The translations under genes were made by a program, and so were the position numbers. DNA of 64,000 bases. It comes from Parietaria judaica (lineage: Eukaryota > Streptophyta > Magnoliopsida > Rosales > Urticaceae). The stretch spans positions 41,677,201 through 41,741,200 of the forward strand of contig OX940861.1 of NCBI GenBank assembly GCA_954871525.1, written 5' to 3'. The notes under the pieces were generated by a model that did no database searches, had not been told where the DNA came from, and worked only from the letters and a program-made list of their open reading frames with translations. This document shows, piece after piece, positions 33,165-44,500 of the stretch; the stretch's first letter is position 1, and each line of letters begins with the position of its first letter.

Positions 33165-35033
33165 TCAGACACTGCAACATAGCTTTGAATCAATGGAAGC
33201 CAGGCATATGCAAAACGCTTGGTAGCCAGTCAGAGGATATCTGCGACACAAAATTACAGTGTATAATGTCATGAAGTGCGGCAACAGAATACGTAGTACG
33301 TCAAAGTTTACGGCATGTTCTCATTCATCTTTTTTCGTGGCGATCATTCTTTATATATAAAAAAATACCAAACAACAAGATAAAAATACTATATCTAACA
33401 ATTGGTCCGACAACCGGACTACTCAACATCTGACACGTGGCACTTGACGGATGTGTTGTACAGGATGGAGGAGGTATATGGGGCAGGCCCAATTTTTTTT
33501 CTTTCGGTATTATTGCCAGTGAAAAAAAGTAATGATATATGACACAAACTTTGATATACTTTGTGGTAGTTTTACTGCAAATATCTTATATATATATATA
33601 TACACACTAAAACATCAGTAATATCTTATAGGTTTATGAGGGAACTCCGTACCTGTAATCCATCACATACTTTGACTTCCCAACTCTTCCAAGCTGCAAT
33701 ATTGTTTGCCTTCCACTCTCCTAAAATTAAATAAAAATTATAAATCATGTAACTGTTATGATCCGGGGATATCGATCTGTCACGGGTCTAAATCCGGTAA
33801 AAATCCACTTTTCCTTATAGACTGAAGATCAACAACGAGAGTGCTATCCCAAAGACCGCTTTTCGAATACGTTACAGCCATTGTGAATTCCTACCGACAT
33901 CGTTCGGCCTAACCAAAAAAGTCCAGAGAGAATCTAAGCTAATTTTACTATAATTTTTGCCTGGTCTTTCTTTCTGACAGTAGATTTTGATTATTGAAAT
34001 AACATAACTTTAATAACAAGGCATAACAAAACATTTCAAACATTGATTATACCTCCAAAGTTAGCTGAAAATTCTTTACGGAGCTTTGAATTCGAAGGCC
34101 GGCTCTTCCCTTGTCTCTGAAATCGAGTTCATATTGCCCGATAATCTGTAAACAGCTTAGAAATTAAAGCAATCGATGTAACAAAACTAAGAGTATCAAG
34201 AACAGACAATTACAAAATGCCCTTACCTTGTTATACTGAGGAATTCTTGAGCATAGCTGATGAACATTCGCCTTTTTCCCGTCCCAATCCTTTGGCAGTC
34301 CCTTGATGTGTTGTTGTACCTACAACGCACGGATGATAGCTCCGCCCGAGAAAGAACAAACGCGTCAAAGAAAGTTGCCAAAGAAAACCTGACTCGTGCT
34401 CTTTAGCTGCATCGATTGGTGCTTGGCTATGTATGCCCTCATGCTCCGGTAGTTCCCTGTCCATGTCGTGATTGTAGGTGAGAATCTGCAGATGGAAGCG
34501 AAAAAAATAAGTAACTCAAAGCTTATGTGTGTGTAAAATATCAAATATGTACTACTTACGCTACAACGGCGGCGAGTGATTTAGGCTGCTCGCCGGAAGA
34601 GCTCAATTTAGTGCCCTGCGGTTAAACCGTGATTACATGAGTCCAAAAGCAGCAATTTTTCTCAAACGGGGCTTCTTTCGGGTCGCACAAATTCATCGAA
34701 ATCATTGAATCGTGGCGCTTTTAACCAATCACCGTCTTTTTATTAGTTAATTTCCTCTATGAATATTCAATTATAACACACATTTCGGCTTATGAGTGAG
34801 TGAGTCTAACCTGATCAAGTACATGGTATTTTGATCCCATTAGGTTCGATTTGATAGTCCCGAGAAAACCGTCGTCCAACGTGGATGACGTTCCTTGAGT
34901 AGTCTGAGCAACAGTGAACTCTGATCTCCCTCTGCGTCGTCTGTACTTTGCAACAGCGAGTTTTCTATCCTCTCGTCCCCGACCTTCCTGCAGCATCAAA
35001 GGGCGTAAGAGAGATGTTAACCAATTATGTCAC

Positions 35034-35087
<54 letters not shown>

Positions 35088-35703
35088 CTGACATTGGTGT
35101 AGAGAGAATAGAGAGTAGTGCCTTCAGGGGAAGCTTCCTTGACGATGACGCAAGTGCAGTTTCCTATGTCCAAAGGCAACGGTCTCAACAACAAAGACCT
35201 GAAACAACACAAATACAAACACCCAAATGAAAGATCGAAACTTTGGTACAAATCCCATTCATTCCCTCAGTAAATGCACGACCCATTACTTAAGAGACTC
35301 ACTTATTGGGGAGAGTAGACCAGGACGAAGCCGGGGCGGCCTCGGAATCGGAGTAATCCCAGATCTTCAGAGAGCTCGAATTCTCCGAAATCGAAATCGC
35401 AGACCCGACAAACTCTTTCTCGGGCTCGTTCATCTGCATACAGAACTGCAGCGAAGAGGGCTTGAAGGCCTTGTCGCAACGCAGCAAGAACGGCGTCGCG
35501 TTAGCAATCAACGCCACGTTCTCCTTGTCGTCATCGGTCGGTCTCCGTTGCTCGCCGTCCTCGCTCAAGCTTTGCTTGGAGGCGCAGCGAGGGACGCCTT
35601 CGCTGTTGCTGCGGTTGTGCCGGAGCTCCCTGAGGGGGTTCTTGTGGAGCGAGTTGTACGAGGATTGGCGCGGCATTGAAGCTCTCCGACACCCACTTAT
35701 CAT
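33165..35703 (-). CDS. TLP8: tubby-like protein, TLP8 type, 9 exons, 388 aa
   Basis: Tubby-domain protein without the N-terminal F-box found in most plant TLPs, which is the distinguishing mark of the TLP8 class. Tubby domains bind phosphoinositides and DNA; the molecular role of TLP8 is not settled. Exons (minus order): 35703-35303, 35198-35093, 34987-34811, 34615-34560, 34485-34389, 34319-34227, 34145-34053, 33720-33653, 33240-33165; sum 1167 bp, all phases fit. The N-terminal ~130 residues are low-complexity and basic/acidic, with DDDKENV and SDSEAAPASSWSTLPN. The tubby domain follows: LPLDIGNCTCVIVKE, GREDRKLAVA, PTITTWTGNYR, LDFRDKGRAGLRIQSSVKNF, then LQLGRVGKSKYVMDYR and the end YQAFCICLASID. 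It converges with the WRI3-like gene and diverges from the AAA-ATPase gene. Confidence 0.93.
35036..35084. repeat. (GA)24 microsatellite in tubby-like intron 2
   Basis: Pure run just outside exon 2 (35093). On the gene's strand it is a long CT tract right after the donor site, close enough to affect splicing if its length varies. Confidence 0.95.
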
Positions 35704-36206
35704 GGTGGTCCGCTTCAGAGAGAGCTCGAGAGAGAGAGAGAAGATCTATGGCTTCTTTGCTTTAGAAGAGACAAAGGTGGGTTTGAATTTGAAATGGAGT
35801 ACGGGAAAGTGTGAGACGAACGAAGCTCTTGTCTTGGTGTTGGGTTATGGAGCTGTGTGTGTGGTGGGGGTGGGGCTAACGGTAACTAATTTAAAAACAT
35901 GTCGGAGTGTTTGGAGTTTTGTCAGTTTGTGGATGTCTGAGAGTGTGTTAGTTAAAGTGGACTTTTCTTTAAGGAAGAGCTGAGCAAGCGGGAAATATAT
36001 TTGAAAAATGGAAAACTATTTTGGGACTTGCTTCACTACTTCTGTTCTGCTTGTTTATGTCATATCCGAGGAATAAAAATATTTAAAAAACAATGCGTTA
36101 ATTCCTTACATAAGGAGATTGTTTTTTATTTTCATTTTTATTTTTTATATACCCTTATTTATTTCCATCCTAAGAATATACATTCTATTTAAAAAAAAAA
36201 AGGGAA
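35704..36206. other. upstream region of the tubby-like gene
   Basis: GA-rich leader (35714-35745), then AT-rich. Open frames across the start codon region are shadows of exon 1. Confidence 0.4.
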
Positions 36207-36683
36207 AATTACGGCAAATATACCCAACCTTTGGTCAAACTTCCTCCCGTGTACCCAACCTTTAAAATTGGCGGCAAAAGTACCCAACCAGCGTTGACTG
36301 TGACTTTGGCTAAAAAACGTTAACTTTTGCCGTTAGCATAGTACACGTGTACATGCCACATAAGTCACCCGAAATTTATTACTATCATTTTTAACTGAAT
36401 TAATGGTTAAACTAACTGAATTAATCTATCTATCATATTAATCAACAAATTAATCAGCAAATAATCTACCAAAACACACATGAACTAATCAAATTTCATA
36501 CATATTAAACAGCATTGAAAAAATATGTCATTGCAACGGACACGTGTACTATGCTAACGGCAAAAGTTAACGTTTTTTAGCCAAAGACACAGTCAACGCT
36601 GGTTGGGTACTTTTGCCGCCAATTTTAAAGGTTGGGTACACGGGAGGAAGTTTGACCAAAGGTTGGGTATATTTGCCGTAATT
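36207..36683. mobile_element. foldback MITE with about 143-bp inverted arms
   Basis: Left arm 36207-36349 and right arm about 36541-36683 are near-perfect inverted copies, starting aattacggcaaatataccca. They include ggcggcaaaagtacccaacc and the palindrome gtacacgtgtac at the inner edge. The loop is about 190 bp and AT-rich, with no coding. It belongs to the 'gcaaaagtacc' family seen in the WRI3-like introns. It lies between the divergent tubby-like and AAA-ATPase genes; its transcript would form a long hairpin. Confidence 0.9.
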
Positions 36684-38530
36684 ATACACTGTAGTTAGAC
36701 AATACAACCCTGTATGCATCTATTTTTTAATTATATTTTTAAAAGTACAAATTTTAAAATTAACGATTCGTATTTTTTTTATTACTGTTGAGAAAAAAAA
36801 GGAAGGTACATAATTTATGAATAAGACGCTGATTTTGGATCTTTTTAATTTTTATAAATAAAATGTGGAAGGTGTTGGTGTTTATTAATTCAACTATAAA
36901 TTATCAGTAAAAAAAATATTGTCACATATTATATATTTTGGCCAAATGTCATTTTAATGTGTATATGTGATATAGATTGAAACTTTCAATTATATCATAT
37001 AGTCTTCATGTCATTAATATACAATTGGGCCCAATTATAGTCATGGGCTTTTAATGGGAAATGGGCTTACATGACAATATACATGGTTTAAGTGAGACGT
37101 TTCCTAGCTCATATTTTTTTATCACTTGGTCGAGCTCTCTCTCTCTTTCTCTCTAGAGCACGGCCGATCCGGGAAATGGGGATTTTCGGTTCCTTCCTCA
37201 ACTCGTTTAGCAAACGGGAAGGAGGTTCCGGCTATCACAAAACGATAAATAAAATGAGGTGCAACTATTAGAGGCCTCGAGATTTCTTAAGCTACAACTT
37301 CAATTGTCATTCCAGTATACCGGCCATCACACTATAAGGGTAGAAAAATATCTTCTCATAGAATCAATGTAATCGATCTAAGGTTTATGTATATAAACTC
37401 CGCAAATAATGCAATTGATAGTCGACGAAAACCTTCAAAAATGAAAGTACACTTTGGGACTAACTTTTAGTTGTTATAAAAATATATAAGAGCTGTGGAC
37501 ATGCAACGAGCAAAGAAGCGCAATTAATTGAATTATATTTGCGAAATTTTAAATTACCATAATATAGAATATTAAGGGCAAACATATATGATTTTTTTAA
37601 AAATCATATAGTTTGATATCTAAGTTCATAGATCGTCAATATATATAATTTCACTAACACGTAGCAAAATACTTTTAAATACCACGCGACATGCTGGCAT
37701 GGTACGACATGTCACGTAGATTGATGACATTTCATGTGCCACGTCACTTGGGCGCTGCCTGTTTTTCATAATTGGCAAGTCGTATTGCGCGGAAAATAAT
37801 TAACATCTAATTAATTTAAAAAGATAAGCACGGCTAAAGTACTCAAACTTTGACTAATTGAGACAACAAAGGATTCAAAGTAAAAATATCAGTAAAGTGT
37901 CCAAAGTCAACGCACACGAGGTAATAGATTTTTCTGTTAATCTTTTTCTTTCAAATTAAAATTGATTTTTTTTTTTTGATACATAATAACAATAAAATGG
38001 GCTTTGGGAAGAAAGGAAAGCCCATCTCATGAGCTTGAGTTTCTTTCTCCAACTCCCAAACGACAAGAAACATGAGATGAAATGAAACAACACAAGTGAA
38101 TCGAACTCTCAGTTTGGTCTCCTCTCTTATCTCGCGCTCGCTCGTCGTTTCCTACGCCTTCGGAGCCTCTCCCATTCATGGCCGACCAAGCTTCACGCTT
38201 CTAAACAATCGGACTCACTGGGTTCGTCTTTCTCCCTGAATCCCTCTCTACCCGATTCCAGTTTTAGTTTTCTATGTGTGCTTTTGATCCATTATTGTTT
38301 GTGTATATATATATATATCAGTGTTTAGCAATAGAATTTATAGAGCTTTGAAGAGGAGATTAGATTGCTCGCAAAAATGATAAGAAATGTGTTTTTTGCA
38401 GTGCAGAGCATGAGAACGACAGAACATAGAACCTTATCAAACAAAGGCTTGTGAGCTTGTTGTTGTCAAATTGGTCTAACAGTGGAATTGTTATTTGCTG
38501 ATCTGTGGGGACTTTGTTAAAGAATCTGCA
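36684..38530. other. upstream region of the AAA-ATPase gene
   Basis: Mostly AT-rich. A CT-rich stretch at 37133-37156 leads into a 31-codon ORF (37176-37271). A second CT-rich leader at about 38100-38170 probably begins the AAA-ATPase transcript. A leader intron from about 38220 (ctg|gttcgt) to about 38400 (ttttttgcag) is likely. Confidence 0.4.
37176..37271 (+). CDS. 31-codon ORF after a CT-rich leader
   Basis: ATG 37176 to TAG 37271 reads MGIFGSFLNSFSKREGGSG..., with a possible N-myristoylation start (MG). The leader is CT-rich (ctctctctctttctctctag) and the purine context gggaaATGG is good. No family recognised. It may be a first exon, a transposon leader or chance. Confidence 0.2.
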   Translation: MGIFGSFLNSFSKREGGSGYHKTINKMRCNY

Positions 38531-41500
38531 ATGTATTCGAGGCGAATAAAGTATAAGCATCCGATTTGGGGAGCTCTTAAGCCGTCGAAATATTCGATAC
38601 GGGCGTGCTGCGATGACGGCGGCTCTTCTCAGCTGGCCAGTCGAACGATATCGGGAACCCGTTATTCAGATAGTAGTTTCATTGGAAGGGAATTCCGTAC
38701 TTCGGTTTCGTCTAGAGGTGTTGCCTCTGCTTATTCTCAGACCCAGTTGCGTCGGTTTAGCTCCGATGGCGATGGACGGAACGCTAGTGAGGACAAGCAT
38801 TTGCCGGTGAAGGACGAGGCGGGTTTTGTTAAAGGAGACAATTGGCGGGAAAAAGCGCGAGAGGGAGTCAAGAGCTGCGACGCTCATGCTCGGCTCGGAG
38901 AGCAGGACCAGAAGGAGTGGCTCACGAACGAGAAGCTTTCGATCGAGGGTCGAAAAAAGGAGTCGCCTTTCTTGACCAGGCGCGACAAGTTTAGAAACGA
39001 GTTCTTACGGAGAGTTGTCCCGTGGGAGAAGATAACGGTTTCGTGGGAAACATTTCCATACTACATTCAGTAACTACCGATTACTACTTGTTTGATTTTG
39101 CATTTCGATCATTTCCCGTTCTTCGATTATCTCTACACTGCAATTGAACATGTGCAATTTGTTTCTACTGATAGCGATCATACCAAAAACCTTTTGGTGG
39201 AGTGTGTCGCTTCGCATCTGAAACGTAAGAAGATCACTTCTACTTACGGTGCTCGTTTGTCATCTTCAAGTGGGAGAATTCTCCTCCAAAGTGCACCTGG
39301 TTTGTATTTATCCTGCTACTTTATATTCATCATCATCGATGGTGATATTTGATATGAACATTTGCTTGTATCGAATATTCCATCAACAGGCATGGAGCTT
39401 TACCGCGAGAGATTAGTGAAAGCTCTCGCAAAAGATTTAAAAGTCCCTCTGCTGGTTCTGGATAGCAGCGTTCTCGCCCCTTTCGTAAGATTAAGTAGCG
39501 ACCGTATCTTTTAATTTCAGATAGCTTTTAAGTGGGAGATTCATATTTCGTTACTCTTTTGAAATAGGATTTCGGCGATGATTGCCAATCGGAGAGTGAA
39601 TCCGAGGACGATTGTGCAGAACTTGGTGAGTTGAGTTCGGAATCAGAGGATGAAGATGAAAACGATGCAAGTAATGAAGAGGAGTGGACTAGCAGCAATG
39701 AAGCCAAGTCAGACGGAAGTGATAACGATGAAGTTGATGTGCAGGAAAGGGCTGAAGCAGCCCTCAAAAAGCTTATTCCGGGCAGTCTCACAGGGTTCGA
39801 AAAGGTATATCTTTGTATTGGTCCTTGATATTTTGACCGCAAATAATTTTTCGAAATCACTAAGATAGTAATCTTTTTTACTGCACATGGCTTGTTAATA
39901 AATAGTAGCTTTGTTATATGCTTTTGGTGTGAAGTTTTTTGTGTATATCCTGACTATTACACATTTTTGTGTCAGAAACTGAAGGGAGATTCTAGCAAAT
40001 CAATAGCGGCGGCCGTCGATTCTCTTGTATCAGATCGACCATTGAAGAGAGGTGAAGATCTTAATACGCTCTATTCCTATGTTGCAAAAAAGCTATAATT
40101 AATGCTTTTTTTTTTCTTTTTTTTTTTTCTGGTAGCATATTCATCCGTTGCTACATTATAAATTGATAAACAATCTATATTTAAAACAAATAATTGAAAC
40201 AACCCAGTGGAAATGATCGGAATTCGACAAATCAACTATTTCTCAAGATTATGCTGGAATTGTAGGTTTGTATTTATGTTTTTGTTCTTGCAAGTATAAC
40301 AATCCCGGCTATGTGAAGTATTATGTGTTTTGGAGTTTTTTGTTTAATTGCTTGGAGGTTTTCCTAATACGACTCTCCGTTTTCACGAATAATTGTTTCT
40401 TCTTCTTATTTTATATGGAATAAGTTTTGATTGATACCGCAATGTCTCAACAATCTCGTTCGTACTAATCATTTCTTTTCCCACATTTCTTAAAGGTGAT
40501 CGGGTGATATATACTGGGTCTTCGGAGCATATTGAAGCGAATCAAAGGTCATGCTCTAACTCTTGCCTCTTTCTTAGATATGTTGTTTATTTGTTGAACT
40601 TGTATTTTCGATTCTCTATGTATTTGAAATTGAAGATTTCATGATTTTTTGGATGTTAACGATTGAGTACAATTCATAGCACAATAGCATGCCATTTTTT
40701 TTTACTGATTAGGTATTGTAAGCTCACTTTCATTCCGTTTGTCTTGTTTAGAATTGTGTATGCTACTTTGATCCCTCGAAATAGCATTCTGAGGCAGTCT
40801 TTATTTATTTATTTATTTATTTATTTCTATGTTAGGAAAGTTTGATCCTTGCAGATTTCTGGATGCGAAAAAATTGTTATATATATACTCTAAATTTTGT
40901 GGATGGAAATAATTTGTTGCTTCTTCCACTGGTTTTTACGCTTCTCCGAATGTAAATGAGTGTTCTTTTCTCTTCTTCTTTGTATTCCGTTTAAATGGTT
41001 ATGTACGCATGTTTCCTGCATGGTACGTAAATATAGTTTTCTTTATGGTGGATTGGTAAATTTCGGTGTTAAATTCAGGACTTAGGTAGTTTCGTTCGTT
41101 TGTTTGCCATCGTGAAAGTTTCTGCTCTTTCTATCTAGAATATGTAAATATAATAGTGGCTGATGTACCTAAATATAGGCAACATTGGCGGTCATGTACC
41201 CAAGTTCCATTTGTAAAGGCCGAAGTACTCAAGTTGAGTAAACGTGTAGTGCATATGTTTTCTGATTCCATTATACTTTTACTCAACTTGGGTACTTCGG
41301 CCTTTACAAATGGAATTTGGGTTTGAGACTGCTAATTTAACTTGGGTACATTTGTTGCTAGTATCTCTAATATTTAAAGCAACTCTCATCTGCCTGATTC
41401 TTTTTTTATTAATATTTATACAATAGAAAGTCTATGCAAAACATATTCATACAAAAACACAGCCAATCGATTACTTTGGGCAGTAGTTTGAAATCATGAC

Positions 41501-44500
41501 AATAACGCACAGAAACAAGAGAATCCTAAGTTAATTGCTCGATTTACCCCAGACCTGACGTTGACATGACAGGATCGTATTGGGGAAGATTTCGACATCT
41601 CAGGGTTCAATTAATGCTTATACAGTTATTCGAGGCAGGTGGGTTTGAAGAAACGGGAAAAAATCTATTCATCTTTTGCTGTTGACATTTTCTAGAACTC
41701 GTGTTAGGAGGTTAATTTGGGATATCTCTCTCCTGTTTCTTTACAGTCTCTACCTGGGATTATGCAGGTTTTAAATAGTTATTTAACGATGACATTTCTT
41801 TTAGTTGACTCATACATTTATAAAACGTATCACCGTCGCTCAATTAGTAATTTGTCGGTTTTGTGTGGTGGATGATATTTAGGAGAGATAGTTTTTTGCT
41901 TGCTTGCTATGATTTTCGGTTTTCCCGGCATTAGTGTGCTTTTCTTCATTAAACTTTTACTTTCTGCCGAGCGTAAAGCAAAAAGCTTTTTGTTTTGGTA
42001 TGAAGCAACTTGTTGGGTGTTATTTGCCATGCTTTTTTCGGCCTTCCCCATCAGGGACGATTATGGAATCTAACATTTCCTGTCGTCTATTTATATGTTA
42101 AATTTTGAAATCTTTTAGTATTTTCGAGATATTATAGAGTTGAAGATTTGTTATTCAATTCGATTTAGACATCTGATTTTCTGATGGTATATTTATTTTT
42201 GTGGGCAATCGAGATGGTCGTGATGTAGTATAGAACGCTCCCAAATTAATTTTTATACACGTGAAATAAATCATAAGCGTGTAACACGTTAGTAACATTT
42301 TACAGGGCTTTGTCAAAGGGTCAGCGCGGTGAGGTATATGAGGTGAATGGAGACCGAGTCGCTGTTATTTTGGATCACTGTGAAGAAAATGAAGATGATG
42401 TCAGTAAGGAGAACAAAGAAACTAAGCAGCCAGAGAAACCGGCTGTGTATTGGATCAATGGTACATTTCTTTCATCGAAAAAGTTCCGCATACAAGTTTG
42501 GAGCTTATGAAGTCTTAAATTTTAAAGTTTCGTATTTTTTCCTGCTCATACGAAAGATAAAAGGCGACTAGATTTACTGCTTAGTGCTTACGTAATTCAT
42601 GAATACATTATTATTTGGCAGAAATATGTTTTTGGTTCTTCTTCAACTTAAAATTGACAAATTTTCCTGACCTACAGCTAAGGACATCGAGCGCGACCTT
42701 GATACGCAGGCTGAAGTTTGCTATATTGCCATGGAGGCTTTATCTGAGGTATATGTATATATTTTCATTGATAGTTTGGTACAATAATATTATTTTATAT
42801 ATATTGTTGGTTATGTATTCATAGCTTGCCAAATTTTAGATCACTATTCAGGAAAGGTTCATATTAGTTTTTCTTTCATGCAATTAATTATTATAGAATG
42901 ATTTAAGCTAAGAAATAAGAATTTTACCGTCTTGTAATTATGGTTGAATTCTCTTGCGCTCGCAGTTGTTGCATGAGATGCAACCGATGATTGTGTATTT
43001 TCCAGACTCTTCGCAGTGGCTGTCTAGGGCGGTTCCAAAGTTGAAGCGCAAGGAATTCGTCCAAAAGGTTGAAGATATCTTTAACCAGTTATCGGGTCCC
43101 GTTATTCTGATTTGTGGGCAAAACAAAGTTTCATCCGGATCAAAAGAAAAAGAGAAATTTGTAAGTCTCCGTAACTCTCGTTCTCGATCTGTCCACTCAC
43201 TCCTCTGGACTGACCTTATTCCCTTGTAAATGATTTTTCACAGCCTTTGATACTTCCTAATTTCGGTCGTATCGGTAAGCTGGTAAGGCTTCTTCACTCT
43301 TTTATCATTAAAAAAATATATATCTATTTGGAATAGGAGGTTTAACTCAACATCACTGGGTAAAATTAGGTCACTAATTTGAGTTTATTTTTTTTGGTGT
43401 TTCAGCCTCTATCTTTAAGGCGTCTAACCGAGGGACTGAAAGCAACAAAGAGATCGGACGACAATGAAATATATAAGCTCTTCACGAACGTCTTAAACAT
43501 ATATCCTCCGAAGGTAACTGCGAGCTCTTAATCTTCATTCGGAGATATTTTTTTACTAATAAAGTAGTCATTTTTTTCTCGTCTTTTTTTGGCGGGGTTT
43601 TATCATATCCTGCAATTATCATTCTGTTGTCAATCTTACTGCAAACCGAGGATTTATGCATTCTCCCGCTATTGACTAATTTTAGGTGTTCCGGTATTGA
43701 AACTAAGTTGACTTAAATTCCAGCCATATACAAATCGACTTACTTGTCTCGTTCTCGTGTTTGCAGGAAGAAGATGTTCTCCAAACATTCCATAAGCAGG
43801 TAGAAGAAGACAGAAGAGTAGTCATATCTCGCAGCAATTTAAATGAACTACACAAGGTAAATATCGGAATTTTGAAATATTCCTTAAATAGCGCAATTTC
43901 TTTTTTATGTCTTCAGTAGTTACTATGCTTCTCTTTGTAGGTTCTTGAGGAAAATCAACTGTCATGCGTGGAGTTATTACACGTAATCTCCGATGGGGTG
44001 ATATTGACAAAACAGAGTAAGAGATTAAGTGAATATTACTTCTAGTCCTAGAATTGCCGCCCTGTAATTTGAAAAAAATAAATATATTTTTGGTCTTTCT
44101 CCAATATAGAGAAACAAAAAATAACCGATCATTTAACTTTTGTTGGGATTTTGTTGCCTTTCACTCGATAAACAAAGCTATATACATTAACTCACGAAGA
44201 ATAAGTACTGTCTTTTGAATTAAATCTCATAGATGATCGACCTATAAGAACCTTTAACTTCAAAGGGAACGCGTTGCTACATACATAATCCTTAGGATCA
44301 AGAGTCGTTTTTAATTAAGTAATTTGTGGTGTTTAACAAGCTTCCTTGTTATTTGTTTATGTCATTTTAAATTAATTATGTTACATTACGGATTTTATGT
44401 GTTCGGGCCTAGTCCGGCGCGTTAGATTGCGATAGTTGGTCTACCTAAGAGACCCCAAGTTAATTAAAGAGTCGACCAATATTCATTCACAAAGTTTAAT

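Noticed and set aside
35027..35251. ORFs encoding RERERE or SLSLSL
   Set aside because: Translations of the (GA)24 microsatellite in the tubby-like intron.
36207..36683. Considered as a miRNA precursor gene
   Set aside because: The arms are far too long and perfectly paired and belong to a dispersed MITE family; better explained as a foldback transposon.
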